A DNA stretch of 64,000 nucleotides from Sphingomonas yabuuchiae. GTDB taxonomy: Bacteria > Pseudomonadota > Alphaproteobacteria > Sphingomonadales > Sphingomonadaceae. Under the pieces are notes generated by a model. That model worked only from the letters and a program-made list of their open reading frames with translations. It did no database searches and was not told the DNA's origin. Position numbers and translations under genes: made by a program. The stretch covers positions 124,001 to 188,000 of the forward strand of contig NZ_JACHNX010000008.1 of NCBI RefSeq assembly GCF_014199595.1, written 5' to 3'. Below are positions 9,976 to 19,616 of this stretch, one piece after another. Each line of letters opens with the position of its first letter. Position 1 is the stretch's first letter.

Positions 9976-10040
9976 GACGGTCGCTCCTTTTGGCCCAAGG
10001 ACGCTTTTCCGCAGCGTCCGTTCCCCTGCGATCGGAGGCG

Positions 10041-10508
10041 TCAGGCGTGCCAGTCGCCCGATTTGCCGCCGGTCTTGGCGATCAGGCGAATATCGCTGAT
10101 CGTCATACGCTTATCGAGGGCCTTGGCCATGTCGTACACGGTCAACAGCGTCACCGACACGGCGGTCAGCGCCTCCATCTCAACACCGGTCCGGCCCGCC
10201 ATGGCAGCGATGGCGGTGGCGGTCACGCCGTCCTCGTCCAGAACCAGATCGATCTCCACCTTGCTCAGCGGCAGGGGGTGGCAAAGCGGAATGAGGTCGC
10301 TGGTCTTCTTGGCGGCCATGATGCCGGCCACCCGCGCGACCGCCAGCACATCGCCCTTCTGGACGCTGCCCGCGCGGATCGCGGCGGCGGCGTCTCGAGT
10401 CATGGTGATGCGGCCCTGTGCCACCGCCTGTCGTGCCGTGACCGCCTTGGCCCCGACATCGACCATGCGCGCCGAGCCTTCTTCGTCGAGATGGGTGAGG
10501 CCGGTCAT
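10041..10508 (-). CDS. moaC: Cyclic pyranopterin monophosphate synthase
   Basis: MoaC acts with MoaA in the first stage of molybdenum cofactor synthesis, forming cyclic pyranopterin monophosphate from the GTP-derived intermediate. The 155-residue length is typical. Conserved segments visible include ARMVDVG near the N-terminus and [14 protein letters not shown] in the middle. The start overlaps the trpC stop by 4 bp and moeA follows, so tryptophan and molybdenum cofactor genes share a transcript. The moaA partner is not in this window. Confidence 0.97.
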   Translation of the reverse strand: MTGLTHLDEEGSARMVDVGAKAVTARQAVAQGRITMTRDAAAAIRAGSVQKGDVLAVARVAGIMAAKKTSDLIPLCHPLPLSKVEIDLVLDEDGVTATAIAAMAGRTGVEMEALTAVSVTLLTVYDMAKALDKRMTISDIRLIAKTGGKSGDWHA

Positions 10509-11281
10509 CCGATCAGCGCGCGGGTCGCCGCCTCGACGTCATGCTGGCGCATCAGCGCTTCACCGACCAGGAAGCAATGAATGCCGTGCGCAGCCATTGC
10601 GTCCAGATCCTCGCGGCTAGTCAGCCCGCTTTCGGCCACGAAAGTGCTGCCCGCGGGGGCATGCGCGACCAATTCATAGGTCCGCTGAAAATCGACGGTG
10701 AAGTCCCTGAGATCGCGGTTGTTCACCCCGATCAGCCGCGACTTCAACCGCGCGGCACGTTCCATCTCGGCGGCGTCGTGCACCTCGACCAGCGCGTCCA
10801 TGCCGCATTCGATCGCGGCGGCCTCGATCTCCTGCATCTGGGTGTCGTCCAGGGCCGCGACGATGATCAGGATGGCGTCGGCCCCCAATGCGCGCGATTC
10901 GTGCACCTGCCAGGGATCGACCATGAAGTCCTTGCGCAGCACCGGGATCGACACCGCCTCGCGCGCCTGTTCCAGGAACACGTCCGCCCCCTGGAACCAA
11001 CGCTCGTCGGTCAGCACCGACAGACAGGCCGCGCCGCCCGCTTCATAGGCGCGGGCATGAGCGGGGGGATCGAAATCGGCGCGGATCAGGCCCTTGGAGG
11101 GGCTGGCCTTCTTTACCTCGGCGATCAGCGCATGGCCGGTCTTGGCATCCAGCGCGGCACGGAACCCGCGCGGTGCCGAGACGGTGGCGATCTTGGCGTC
11201 CAGATCGGCGTGCGACATGGTCGCCTTGCGTGCGGCGACATCGGCGCGCTTGGTTTCCAGGATGCGGTCGAGCATCGTCAT
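10505..11281 (-). CDS. trpC: Indole-3-glycerol phosphate synthase
   Basis: TrpC closes the indole ring: it converts carboxyphenylamino-deoxyribulose phosphate to indole-3-glycerol phosphate in tryptophan synthesis. The 258-residue TIM-barrel protein shows the family segments [10 protein letters not shown] near the start of the barrel, [21 protein letters not shown] and AESGL. It is monofunctional, with no fused TrpF domain. The ATG at 11281 gives a 4-bp ATGA overlap with trpD and is preferred over an upstream in-frame start at 11296. It is the third gene of the trpGDC cluster. Confidence 0.98.
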   Translation of the reverse strand: MTMLDRILETKRADVAARKATMSHADLDAKIATVSAPRGFRAALDAKTGHALIAEVKKASPSKGLIRADFDPPAHARAYEAGGAACLSVLTDERWFQGADVFLEQAREAVSIPVLRKDFMVDPWQVHESRALGADAILIIVAALDDTQMQEIEAAAIECGMDALVEVHDAAEMERAARLKSRLIGVNNRDLRDFTVDFQRTYELVAHAPAGSTFVAESGLTSREDLDAMAAHGIHCFLVGEALMRQHDVEAATRALIG

Positions 11282-12273
11282 CGGTAAGCAATCCATCGAT
11301 CGAGAAGCGCCGCGGCCTCGCCGGTGTCGATGGCGCGGGCGGCGGCGACCGCGCCTTGCGCCAGGTCGTTGCTATGCCCGGCGACCAGCAGCGCGGCGGC
11401 GGCGTTGAGGAGAACCGCGTCGCGATACGCGCCCGGCTCTCCGGCGAGAAGACGGCGAAGTGCCTCGGCATTGTGCCGCGCGTCGCCGCCACGAATGGCG
11501 GTGATGGGATGGCGGGGGAGGCCCGCATCCTCCGGGGTAATGGTTGCGGGGGCGGTGATGTCGCCGACCGAGACCGCGATGCTGGGACCTGCACCCGACA
11601 GCTCGTCTAGCCCTTCCTCGCCCGACACGACCAGCGCCGCCTCGGCGCCCAGCTGCTCCAGCGCCTCGGCATAAACGGTCGCATAGTCGGGACGCGCGAT
11701 ACCGATCAGCTGCCGCCCGACATGCGCCGGATTGGCGAGCGGACCCATCAGGTTGAAGATCGTCCGCCGCCCGATCCTGCGCCGGATCGGGGTGATCCGC
11801 GCCATCGCGGGATGGTGGTTGGCGGCGAACAGGAAGGCGATACCGATATCGTTGAGGCTCGACTGCGCCACGGCCCCCGCGCGCTCCATGTCGAGGCCCA
11901 GCACTTCCAGCGTGTCGGCCGCGCCCGCCTTGGACGAAGCGGCGCGGTTGCCGTGCTTGGCGACCGGCACGCCCAGTGCAGCGACGACCAGCGACACGGC
12001 GGTCGAGACGTTGAGGGTATGATGTCCGTCGCCGCCGGTGCCGCACACATCGACCGTACCCTTGGGCGCTTCGACCGGGATGACGCGCTGCCGCATGGCG
12101 CGCGCGGCCTCGGCGATCTCGATCGAGGTTTCGCCCCGCTCGGTCAGGCCGATCAGGAAGGCCGCAATCGCCTCATCCTCGGCCCGGCCGTCCAATATGT
12201 CGGCAAAGGCGGCGGCCGCCGTCTCTCGCGACAAAGGACTGACGGTATCGGGGAGCAGCGCGACGGTCGTCAC
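11278..12273 (-). CDS. trpD: Anthranilate phosphoribosyltransferase
   Basis: TrpD transfers the phosphoribosyl group of PRPP to anthranilate, the second step of tryptophan synthesis. The 331-residue protein carries the PRPP-binding glycine motif [17 protein letters not shown], the [15 protein letters not shown] segment and [11 protein letters not shown]. It is a stand-alone enzyme with no fused TrpG domain. It overlaps trpG upstream and trpC downstream by 4 bp each, which implies tight translational coupling. Confidence 0.98.
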   Translation of the reverse strand: MTTVALLPDTVSPLSRETAAAAFADILDGRAEDEAIAAFLIGLTERGETSIEIAEAARAMRQRVIPVEAPKGTVDVCGTGGDGHHTLNVSTAVSLVVAALGVPVAKHGNRAASSKAGAADTLEVLGLDMERAGAVAQSSLNDIGIAFLFAANHHPAMARITPIRRRIGRRTIFNLMGPLANPAHVGRQLIGIARPDYATVYAEALEQLGAEAALVVSGEEGLDELSGAGPSIAVSVGDITAPATITPEDAGLPRHPITAIRGGDARHNAEALRRLLAGEPGAYRDAVLLNAAAALLVAGHSNDLAQGAVAAARAIDTGEAAALLDRWIAYR

Positions 12274-12884
12274 GCGGCACTCTCCACCGGCGGGCGCAGC
12301 CGCTCGGGCAGTTCATGCGCCACGCCTGCTTCGCGCAGGAAGTTGGCGAGCATCGCATGGCCATATTCGGTGGCGATACTTTCGGGGTGGAACTGGACGC
12401 CGTGAATGGGCAGCGTCGCGTGGCGAAAGCCCATTACCGTGCCATCCTCGGCACGCGCATTGACGACTAGGCTATCGGGCACATCGTTGACGATCAGCGA
12501 GTGATAGCGCGTCGCGGTGAAGGGCGAGGGCAGGCCCCGAAACAGCCCGGTGCCATCATGCAGCACCGGCGAGGTCTTGCCATGCATCAGGCCACCCCGC
12601 TCGACCAAACCACCGAAATGCTGCCCGATCGCCTGATGGCCCAGGCACACGCCCAGCAGCGGCCGACCCGCATCGGCGGCGGCGGCGACCAGGTCCAGGC
12701 TGACGCCCGCCTCGGTCGGCGTGCAAGGCCCGGGGGAGATGAGAAAGGCTTGCGCCCCCGACGAGAGCGCTTGGCCCGCCGAGATCGCGTCGTTGCGGAC
12801 CACCTCTACCTCGCTGCCCAATTCCTGAAGATAATGGACGAGGTTCCAGGTGAAGCTGTCGTAATTGTCGACGACCAGGATCAT
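12270..12884 (-). CDS. trpG: Anthranilate synthase glutamine amidotransferase subunit
   Basis: TrpG releases ammonia from glutamine for TrpE, and in many bacteria the same subunit also serves aminodeoxychorismate synthase. The 204-residue class I amidotransferase has the nucleophile Cys80 in GVCLGHQA and the His166/Glu168 pair in QFHPES. It heads the trpG-trpD-trpC-moaC-moeA run. The partner trpE lies about 0.9 kb upstream on the same strand, separated by a plus-strand gene, so the two are probably transcribed separately. The 208 bases upstream hold no recognisable RNA or leader peptide. Confidence 0.97.
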   Translation of the reverse strand: MILVVDNYDSFTWNLVHYLQELGSEVEVVRNDAISAGQALSSGAQAFLISPGPCTPTEAGVSLDLVAAAADAGRPLLGVCLGHQAIGQHFGGLVERGGLMHGKTSPVLHDGTGLFRGLPSPFTATRYHSLIVNDVPDSLVVNARAEDGTVMGFRHATLPIHGVQFHPESIATEYGHAMLANFLREAGVAHELPERLRPPVESAA

Positions 12885-13092
12885 GGCACCGCCATAGCCG
12901 ATCGCGCGGGCGGTGCAACGTCCCGTTCACATCGGTCTCGCGGGGCAGGGCATCGTCATGACGGTGGCGCGATGACGGATCATGCGACATAGCGCCGCAA
13001 TTCCGCCGGAAATCGGCCCCTACCAGGCTTCGTTCAGCATGGAGCCATGAAAGGCGTCCGACGTTGTCAGACCATAAGGAGTTTTCGTCACC

Positions 13093-13533
13093 ATGGTTCG
13101 AGCTGCCCTGATTGCCGCCTTGTTGCTGACCCCGGCTACGGCTTTTGCCCAGCAAGCGGCGACGTCGGACCAGGCGCAGGCCAGCACCGGCCAGCCGCCC
13201 AAGCGGGTGCGCAACGTCACGCTGACCGGTGATCAGAAATGTCCCGAGAGCACGGCGGAGGAAGTCGTGGTCTGCGGCCGTGACGACGAACCCTATCGTA
13301 TCCCCAAGGCCCTGCGCGACGACAAGCCGATCCCGGCGCAGAACCAGAGCTGGGTCAACCGCGCCGCGACGATGGATCAGGTCGGTCGCGTGGCGGGCGG
13401 TATCCCGGACACCTGCTCGCCGGTGGGCACGGGCGGCCAGAGCGGATGCAGCATCCTGTGGAACCAGCAATATCAGGCCGATCGCCGTGCGCGCCGGGCC
13501 GAGGCGACGCCGCCTGCGGCTGACGGGGAGTGA
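13093..13533 (+). CDS. Secreted protein of unknown function
   Basis: This 146-residue protein has a clear signal peptide (hydrophobic residues 4-18, likely cleavage after AFAQ). The mature part has Cys residues in pairs (TGDQKCPES, VVVCGRDD, DTCSPV, SGCSIL) that could form disulfides. The C-terminus is Arg/Ala-rich. AAGGAG lies 11 bases before the ATG. I do not recognise a named domain; similar small secreted proteins of unknown role are common in sphingomonads. It is encoded alone, opposite to the trp genes on either side. Confidence 0.7.
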   Translation: MVRAALIAALLLTPATAFAQQAATSDQAQASTGQPPKRVRNVTLTGDQKCPESTAEEVVVCGRDDEPYRIPKALRDDKPIPAQNQSWVNRAATMDQVGRVAGGIPDTCSPVGTGGQSGCSILWNQQYQADRRARRAEATPPAADGE

Positions 13534-13559
13534 TGTCCGGGGGCAGGATGACGTCACGT

Positions 13560-13781
13560 TGATCCACCCCTCCTCTTTAGGGGAGGGGTTCGGCTAAGGA
13601 CGCCCCGATGTCATCCCGATCCAGGGCAGGGATCGCCTGACCCAATTCTCTTCCCCTGCGAAGGTCGGGGTCCAGTCGCAATGATGTTCGTGGCAGGCTT
13701 TATCGGTTGGAGAATGGCCTCCCATGCAGCATCTTGCACACTCTCAACCCAGTAGGAACTGGGCCCCGGCCTTCGCCGGGG
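13560..13781. repeat. Intergenic palindromic repeat cluster downstream of trpE
   Basis: The gap contains several hairpins. CCCCTCCTCTTTAGGGGAGGGG begins near 13566. An imperfect CCCCTGCGAAGGTCGGGG begins near 13654. CCCAGT-AGGA-ACTGGG (13748-13763) is immediately followed by CCCCGGC-CTTC-GCCGGGG (13764-13781). The last has the same core as the palindrome at 21109-21132. The final two hairpins lie just past the trpE stop and may end its transcript. No open frame is supported in 13534-13809. Confidence 0.65.
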
Positions 13782-13809
13782 AACAGCGCCTTTGCCGATC
13801 TGACTATAC

Positions 13810-15315
13810 TTACTGCCCGAAGCCGCCTTCGCCGGCACGCGCCACCGCATCGCGGGCGGCGGCGAGCATCGCGCCCGCCTTGGCCTCGCATTCGCGCTGC
13901 TCATAGGCCGGGTCGCTGTCGGCGACGATACCCGCGCCCGCCTGGACGTGGATGGTGCCGTCCTTAACCACCGCCGTCCGCAGCACGATGCACGAATCCA
14001 TCGAGCCGTCGGGCGAGAAATAGCCGACGCCGCCCGCATAGGCGCCGCGCCGCTCGGGCTCCAGTTCGGCGATGACCTGGCAGGCGCGAACCTTGGGGGC
14101 GCCGCTGACCGTGCCCGCCGGGAAGCCCGCGAACAGCGCGTCAAGCGCGTCCTTGTCATCGGCCAGATGCCCGACGACGTTCGAGACGATGTGCATGACG
14201 TGGCTGTAGAACTCGACCGTATAGCTGTCGGTCACGCGCACGCTGCCCGCCGAGGACGCGCGGCCGACATCGTTGCGGCCCAGGTCCAGCAGCATCAGAT
14301 GCTCGGCGCGTTCCTTGGGATCGGCGAGCAGGCTGTCACGATTGGCGGCATCTTCGGCCCGCGTACGCCCGCGAGGGCGTGTGCCCGCGATCGGCCGGAT
14401 CGTCACTTCGTCATTGCGGACGCGAACCAGGATTTCCGGACTCGATCCGATCAGCGAAAAGCCCGGCAGGTCGAGATGATAGAGGAAAGGCGAGGGGTTG
14501 ATCCGCCGCAGGCTGCGATACAGCTCGAACGGAGGCAGCGTGAAGGGCGCGGAGAAACGCTGCGCCAGCACCACCTGAAAGATATCACCCGCGACGATAT
14601 AATCCTTCGCCCGCGCGACCATCTCGCTATAGCGACCGGGAGGCAGCGCCGGTTCATAGGCCGGTTCGGGCAGTTCGGCGCGCACCGGTGCGGGCAGGGT
14701 GGCGGTCGCAAGGCGCGCGGCGGTGGCGTCCAGCCGCTCCTCCGCGTCCGCGATCATCCGCGCGGCATCGCGCGCCGCATCGGGCCACACGGGGGCGACC
14801 AGATAGAGCGCATCGGCCAGCCGGTCGAAGACCAGGATCACCGTCGGCCGCACGAAGATCATATCGGGCAGGCCGAGCGGATCGGCCTCGGGCTGGGGCA
14901 GCGTCTCGACCAGCCCGACCGTCTCATAGCCGAAATACCCGACCAGACAGGCCAATGCCGAGGGCAGCCCCTCGGGCACGTCGGCGCGGCATTCGGCGAC
15001 CAGGGTGCGCAGCGCGGCCAGCGTGGGCGTGTCGCACGGCTCGAACGCGTCCCGGTTCGTCGCCCAATGGCGGTTGATTGCGGCGGCATGACCATCGGCG
15101 CGGAAGACGAGATCGGGGGCGAGGCCGATCAAGCTGTACCGTCCGCGCGTCGCGCCGCCCTCGACCGATTCCAGCAGGAAGTCGCCGCGACCCGGCTCGA
15201 TCAGCTTGAGCGCGGCGGCGACCGGCGTCTCGGTATCGGCGATCTGCCGACGCCAGATCAGCTGCGGCTGGCCATCGGCCAGCCGTTCAGCGGTGCTGCG
15301 CTCAGTTGCTCCCAT
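13810..15315 (-). CDS. trpE: Anthranilate synthase component I
   Basis: TrpE converts chorismate and ammonia to anthranilate, the committed step of tryptophan synthesis. The 501-residue protein shows the chorismate-binding core motifs: PIAGTRPRGRT, LLADPKERAEHLMLLDLGRND, FPAGTVSGAPK and QAGAGIVADSDP. The N-terminal region with LLESVEGG fits the tryptophan feedback pocket of the family. The start overlaps the ppiD stop by 14 bp, so the two genes form an operon. The amidotransferase subunit trpG lies downstream in a separate unit. Confidence 0.98.
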   Translation of the reverse strand: MGATERSTAERLADGQPQLIWRRQIADTETPVAAALKLIEPGRGDFLLESVEGGATRGRYSLIGLAPDLVFRADGHAAAINRHWATNRDAFEPCDTPTLAALRTLVAECRADVPEGLPSALACLVGYFGYETVGLVETLPQPEADPLGLPDMIFVRPTVILVFDRLADALYLVAPVWPDAARDAARMIADAEERLDATAARLATATLPAPVRAELPEPAYEPALPPGRYSEMVARAKDYIVAGDIFQVVLAQRFSAPFTLPPFELYRSLRRINPSPFLYHLDLPGFSLIGSSPEILVRVRNDEVTIRPIAGTRPRGRTRAEDAANRDSLLADPKERAEHLMLLDLGRNDVGRASSAGSVRVTDSYTVEFYSHVMHIVSNVVGHLADDKDALDALFAGFPAGTVSGAPKVRACQVIAELEPERRGAYAGGVGYFSPDGSMDSCIVLRTAVVKDGTIHVQAGAGIVADSDPAYEQRECEAKAGAMLAAARDAVARAGEGGFGQ

Positions 15316-17248
15316 TGTTCAGCAGCTCCGAGCGGGTCTTGGCGACCGCCTTGGGGTCGGTCTTGACGACGACGGCGTCACGAACCGCGCGTGCGAACTG
15401 CGAGACATATTCGCGACCGATCAGGCGGCCGATATCGCCGCGCGCGGCGCGGATTGCGGCGTCGTTGCCGGTCGCATTGCCCGGTTCGATCTTGGTCACG
15501 CGGATGATGTACCAGCCCTCGTTCTGCGGGGCGGCCAGCGTGCGCGCCTTGTTCTGCGGCATCGAGAACAGCAGCGCGAGCGGGGCGGCGGCGGGCGTGT
15601 TCTGCGCGGCGGCCAGATCGCGGCGCGACGCGGCGATCGGGCGGACCGGCGGCACCGCCAGCCCGGTTTCCTTCAGCGCCTGAGCCATCGGCATGCCCTT
15701 GTTCACCTTGGCGAGCACGGCATTGGCGAGCGTGCGGGCCGCAGTGCGCGCGCGGTCGGCGGTCAGGTCGGCCAGCACTTGGCTACGCACCTGCGCCAGC
15801 GGACGCGGGGCGGAGCGCTGGATCTGGCCGACGCCGACGACCGCGAAGCCGCCGTCCTGGCCGATCGGAACGATCTGCGGCGCGTCGCCATCCTCGGCAG
15901 TGAAGGCGGCGGTGATCATCGCGCGCAGTTCCGGCGTCGGCTGGAAGGCCGGGGCATCCGGTGCCGCGCCCTGTGCGGTGACGGCGGGCGTGGTCTGTGC
16001 CTGAAGTTTGCGGTCGGCGATCACCTCGTCGAACGTGGCGTTGCCCGACAGCGAATCCTCGATCGCGTTGCGCATCTCACCCAGCGCGGCGGCCTGCTTC
16101 TGCTTGGTCAGTTCGGTGACGATCTCGGGGCGCGCCTGGGCCAGCGTCTTGCCGGGAACCTGGGTGATCGCATCGACCTTGGCGACGACGAAGCCGAGCG
16201 TCCCGCGCACCGGGCCGATCACGCCGCCCTGCGGCGCGCCGAACACGGCATCGGCGACCGCGGCCGAGGCCTGGGTGGCATAGGCCGCCTTGTCGGCGCC
16301 CTTCTGCACCGAAGCCTCCAGCCCGGCGGCGCGTGCGGCATCGGCCAGCGAGGTGCCGCCCTTGGCCTTGGCGGCCAGCGCATTGGCGCCCGCCTGATCG
16401 GCGACGATGACCTGGGTCACGTCCCGCTTCTGGGTCGCGGCATAGCGCGACTGATTGGTCTGGTAATAGCGCGCGATCTCCGCATCGCTCGGGGTCGCCT
16501 TGGCGGCGACGGCGGCGGGGTTCACGACCGCATAGCGGACCACGCGACGCTCCGGCAGCGTGTAGCGCTGGACGTTGCGGGTGTAGAAGGTCTGCACGTC
16601 GGCGTCGCTCGGCGCGGCCCCCGCGGGGACCAGACGGGTCGGGATATAGCCGACCTCGCCCTGCCGCTTTTCGAGCAGCAGCGAGGCATAGGGCAGCGCC
16701 ATCTGCGTCGCGAACTGGGTCGCACCGACGGTGGGGATGGTCAGCTGCTGCGCGAAGGTCGAACGCTCGATATCGGTGCGGACCTGCGCATCGGTCATCT
16801 TCCGCTGTGCCAGAAGCTGCTGATAAAGCGCCGGGTCGAACTGGCCATTGGGGCCGCGAAAGGCCGGGATCGAGGCGATCTGGCCGTCGACCAGGCGGCG
16901 CGAGACGACCATGCCCTGCTGCTTGCCGAACTGTTCGAGCGCCAGGCCGGCGATCTCGCGCTGGAGCACGCCCTCGAACCCGCCCGCCGCGATGAACTGC
17001 GCCATGTCGAGGCCCGGCTGTTCTTGGCGATAGGCGGCGACCTCGTTCTGCGCAGCGGTGCGCAGGTCGTTGGCGGTCACCTTCGCGTCGCCGACCTTGG
17101 CGACGTCGGAGCCGTTCAGGCCGCCCGCCATGCCCGCGATATTGGTGACGTCACCGGCCGCGAACGCGATCGCGATGACGCCCAGCACGATGAAGGTCAC
17201 GACGACGCCGGCCTTGGAATTGATGATCCGGCGGAAGAAGCTGAGCAT
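15302..17248 (-). CDS. ppiD: Membrane-anchored periplasmic peptidyl-prolyl isomerase
   Basis: This PpiD/SurA-type folding factor for secreted and outer-membrane proteins has 648 residues. An N-terminal cytoplasmic tip (MLSFFRRI) is followed by one membrane anchor (about residues 14-33) and a large periplasmic region. That region comprises a SurA-N-like chaperone segment, a divergent parvulin domain in the middle, and helical C-terminal parts. I chose the ATG at 17248 because the anchor follows directly; a longer frame to 17311 would add an unlikely 21 residues. It is the first gene of an operon with trpE and is divergent from tpiA. Confidence 0.92.
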   Translation of the reverse strand: MLSFFRRIINSKAGVVVTFIVLGVIAIAFAAGDVTNIAGMAGGLNGSDVAKVGDAKVTANDLRTAAQNEVAAYRQEQPGLDMAQFIAAGGFEGVLQREIAGLALEQFGKQQGMVVSRRLVDGQIASIPAFRGPNGQFDPALYQQLLAQRKMTDAQVRTDIERSTFAQQLTIPTVGATQFATQMALPYASLLLEKRQGEVGYIPTRLVPAGAAPSDADVQTFYTRNVQRYTLPERRVVRYAVVNPAAVAAKATPSDAEIARYYQTNQSRYAATQKRDVTQVIVADQAGANALAAKAKGGTSLADAARAAGLEASVQKGADKAAYATQASAAVADAVFGAPQGGVIGPVRGTLGFVVAKVDAITQVPGKTLAQARPEIVTELTKQKQAAALGEMRNAIEDSLSGNATFDEVIADRKLQAQTTPAVTAQGAAPDAPAFQPTPELRAMITAAFTAEDGDAPQIVPIGQDGGFAVVGVGQIQRSAPRPLAQVRSQVLADLTADRARTAARTLANAVLAKVNKGMPMAQALKETGLAVPPVRPIAASRRDLAAAQNTPAAAPLALLFSMPQNKARTLAAPQNEGWYIIRVTKIEPGNATGNDAAIRAARGDIGRLIGREYVSQFARAVRDAVVVKTDPKAVAKTRSELLNNGSN

Positions 17249-17383
17249 GGACGACCGATCGGCAAAGACAAAAACGTGTCCCGCTTTAGGGGCGAGGTCG
17301 CTCGGCATCAAGCTTGTGCGAAATCCACGATCCGCTATCGGTGTTGAACACGTATAACATGCGACTCAATCGGGGAGCCTCAT

Positions 17384-18130
17384 ATGGCACGGCGCAAATT
17401 GGTGGCGGGCAACTGGAAGATGAACGGTTCGCGTGCCGCGCTGGCCGAGCTGGACGCCATCGCAAAGGCTGCCGAGACGGCGCCGAATGTCGATGTGGCG
17501 GTCGCCGTGCCCTTCACCCTGATAGCTCCCGCAGCCGAGCGCGTACCCGGCCTCGCCATCGGGGCGGAGGATGTGCATGAGCGCGATTCGGGTGCGCATA
17601 CCGGCTGCGTCTCGGCAGCCATGGTCCAGGAAGCGGGGGCGAGCTTCACCATCGTCGGCCATTCGGAACGTCGCGCCGATCAGGGCGAGACCAGCCAGGA
17701 TGCCTGGGCCAAGGCGGCGGCGGCGCATCGCCAGGGGCTGAACGTCATCCTCTGCTGCGGCGAGACCGAGGCGGAACGCAATGCGGGCCGCGCCGAGCGG
17801 GTGGTGCAGGCGCAGATCGAGAAGTCGGTGCCCGACAATGCGGACGGCAGCTGGTTCACGCTGGCCTATGAACCGCGCTGGGCGATCGGGACGGGGCGGA
17901 CGCCGACAGTCGACGAGATCGCCAGCATCCATGCCATTGCGCGTGCCAAGCTTCGCATGCTGATCGGCGATGCGGCGGACGGGGTGCGGATCCTGTACGG
18001 CGGTTCGGTGACGGGGGAGAATGCCGCCGTGCTGCTGGCGGTCGAGAATGTCGACGGCGCGCTGGTCGGCGGAGCGAGCCTGACCGCCGCCAAGTTCGTG
18101 CCGATCATCGAGGCGGCGGCGGGATTGTAA
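17384..18130 (+). CDS. tpiA: Triosephosphate isomerase
   Basis: This enzyme interconverts dihydroxyacetone phosphate and glyceraldehyde 3-phosphate in glycolysis and gluconeogenesis. The 248-residue barrel has the active-site residues Asn10 and Lys12 (GNWKMNG), His93 (VGHSERR) and Glu163 (AYEP). Position 165, in the hinge of the flexible catalytic loop, is Arg (YEPRWAIGTG), where the family nearly always has Val. The neighbours secG and pyrG, often found after tpiA in alphaproteobacteria, are absent here; a convergent peptidase gene follows. Confidence 0.97.
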   Translation: MARRKLVAGNWKMNGSRAALAELDAIAKAAETAPNVDVAVAVPFTLIAPAAERVPGLAIGAEDVHERDSGAHTGCVSAAMVQEAGASFTIVGHSERRADQGETSQDAWAKAAAAHRQGLNVILCCGETEAERNAGRAERVVQAQIEKSVPDNADGSWFTLAYEPRWAIGTGRTPTVDEIASIHAIARAKLRMLIGDAADGVRILYGGSVTGENAAVLLAVENVDGALVGGASLTAAKFVPIIEAAAGL

Positions 18131-18149
18131 CGGCGGTTCGTGGCGTGCG

Positions 18150-18222
18150 CTTCGACTTCGCTCAGCGTGAACGGCTGTCAGGTATAGTCCCCAACCCCCG
18201 TTCAGCCTGAGCGTAGTCGAAG
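18150..18222. repeat. Inverted repeat, CTTCGACTTCGCTCAGC family (copy 1)
   Basis: The left arm (18150-18174, CTTCGACTTCGCTCAGCGTGAACGG) and right arm (18198-18222, CCGTTCAGCCTGAGCGTAGTCGAAG) are imperfectly complementary. They flank 23 bases in the gap between the convergent genes tpiA and the M17 peptidase. Related arms occur at 21061-21087 and 51173-51245, so this is a dispersed repeat family. Confidence 0.8.
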
Positions 18223-18236
18223 GCCACGCTACAACC

Positions 18237-19616
18237 TCAACGCCCCGAATACCGCCCCTTCAACATCGCATACGCTGCCCGCAAAGCATAGGCATCGCCC
18301 CCCTTGGGTCGTCCCGGCTTACCAGAGGGCCGCCACGCGAAAACGTCCAGATGCGCCCAGGCTGTGTCCTTCGGCACGAAGCGCCGCAGGAACAGCGCCG
18401 CCGTGATCGCTCCCGCAAAGCCGCCATCGGGCGCATTGACCATGTCGGCAATGTCGGACTTCAGCATGTCGTCATAGCCGTCCCATAGCGGCATCCGCCA
18501 CACGGGATCGTCCTCGCCCGCCGCCGCCGTCAGCAGGTCGGCTGCCAGCGCCTCGTCATCGGTGAACAGCGGGGGCAGGTCGGGGCCGAGCGCCACGCGC
18601 GCCGCGCCGGTCAGCGTGGCGAAGTCGAGGATCAGTTCGGGCTTCTCTTCCCCCGCGCGGGTCAGCGCGTCGCCCAGTATCAACCGGCCCTCCGCATCGG
18701 TGTTGGTGTTCTCGACCGTCAGGCCCTTGCGGGTCTTCAGCACGTCGCCGGGGCGGAAGGACGCCGCCGATACCGCATTCTCGACCGCCGGGATCAACAG
18801 GTGCAGCCGCACCGGCAAGCGCGCCGCCATCACCAGGCTCGCCAGCGCCAGCGCATGCGCGGCACCGCCCATGTCCTTCTTCATCAGCCGCATGCCCGCA
18901 GAGGGCTTGATGTCCAGCCCGCCCGTGTCGAAGCACACGCCCTTGCCGACGATCGCGATGCGTGGATGGGCGGGATCGCCCCAGTGCAGTTCGATGAGCC
19001 GAGGCGCACGCTCGCGCGTGGCGGCCTGCCCGACCGCGTGGATCATCGGATAGTCGCGGGCCAGCGTCTCGCCGCTGGTCACCATGATCTGCGCGTGATG
19101 GGTGCGGGCCAGTGCTTCGACCTCCGCCTCCAGTTCGGCAGGACCGAGATCGCCGGCACCGGTGTTGACCAGATCGCGCACCTGCGCGGTCGCGGCGGCG
19201 AGGCGGATCACTTCGTCCCGGTGCGCGACATCGCGGGTCAGCAGCACGCGAGGGCCATTGTCATCGCCCTTGCGATAACGGGTGAAGCGATACTGGCCGA
19301 GCAGCCAGCCCAGCGCGTTCGCGCCGACCTCCGCGCCGTCCAGTCGATACTGGCCTTCGGGCAGGGCCTCGGCCAGCTTGGCCAGCGCCCAAGGCCCGGT
19401 TGCCTTTGCGACGCCCGCGACCACCGCCACCTCGCCGTCATGCGGCACGAGCAGATGCGTATCGGGCTTGGCGGCGAAGCGCTGCGCCATCGCCAGCGTG
19501 CGGGTGGCGACGGGCTGGCGCGCGAGCCAGTCGGCAAAGCCCTCGGCAGTCAGCAGGGTGATCGTCCGGGCGGGCTGGCCGCGATCGGGCTGGAGCAGGG
19601 GGGCGAAGTCCATCAT
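18237..19616 (-). CDS. Leucyl aminopeptidase family (M17) metallopeptidase
   Basis: This cytoplasmic M17 aminopeptidase removes N-terminal residues from peptides. The 459-residue protein has the characteristic metal and catalytic motifs: VGKGVCFDTGGLDIKPS, MKKDMGGAA, and the family signature NTDAEGRLIL in the C-terminal catalytic domain. The N-terminal 150 residues form the variable domain. The start overlaps the stop of the serine hydrolase gene upstream by 4 bp, so they form a two-gene operon. The family also includes DNA-binding PepA proteins; nothing here decides that role. Confidence 0.93.
   Translation of the reverse strand: MMDFAPLLQPDRGQPARTITLLTAEGFADWLARQPVATRTLAMAQRFAAKPDTHLLVPHDGEVAVVAGVAKATGPWALAKLAEALPEGQYRLDGAEVGANALGWLLGQYRFTRYRKGDDNGPRVLLTRDVAHRDEVIRLAAATAQVRDLVNTGAGDLGPAELEAEVEALARTHHAQIMVTSGETLARDYPMIHAVGQAATRERAPRLIELHWGDPAHPRIAIVGKGVCFDTGGLDIKPSAGMRLMKKDMGGAAHALALASLVMAARLPVRLHLLIPAVENAVSAASFRPGDVLKTRKGLTVENTNTDAEGRLILGDALTRAGEEKPELILDFATLTGAARVALGPDLPPLFTDDEALAADLLTAAAGEDDPVWRMPLWDGYDDMLKSDIADMVNAPDGGFAGAITAALFLRRFVPKDTAWAHLDVFAWRPSGKPGRPKGGDAYALRAAYAMLKGRYSGR

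Noticed and set aside
15206..17347. Open frame of 713 codons antisense to ppiD
   Set aside because: ppiD has a clear membrane anchor and family features; the antisense frame is Arg/Gly/Asp-rich shadow.
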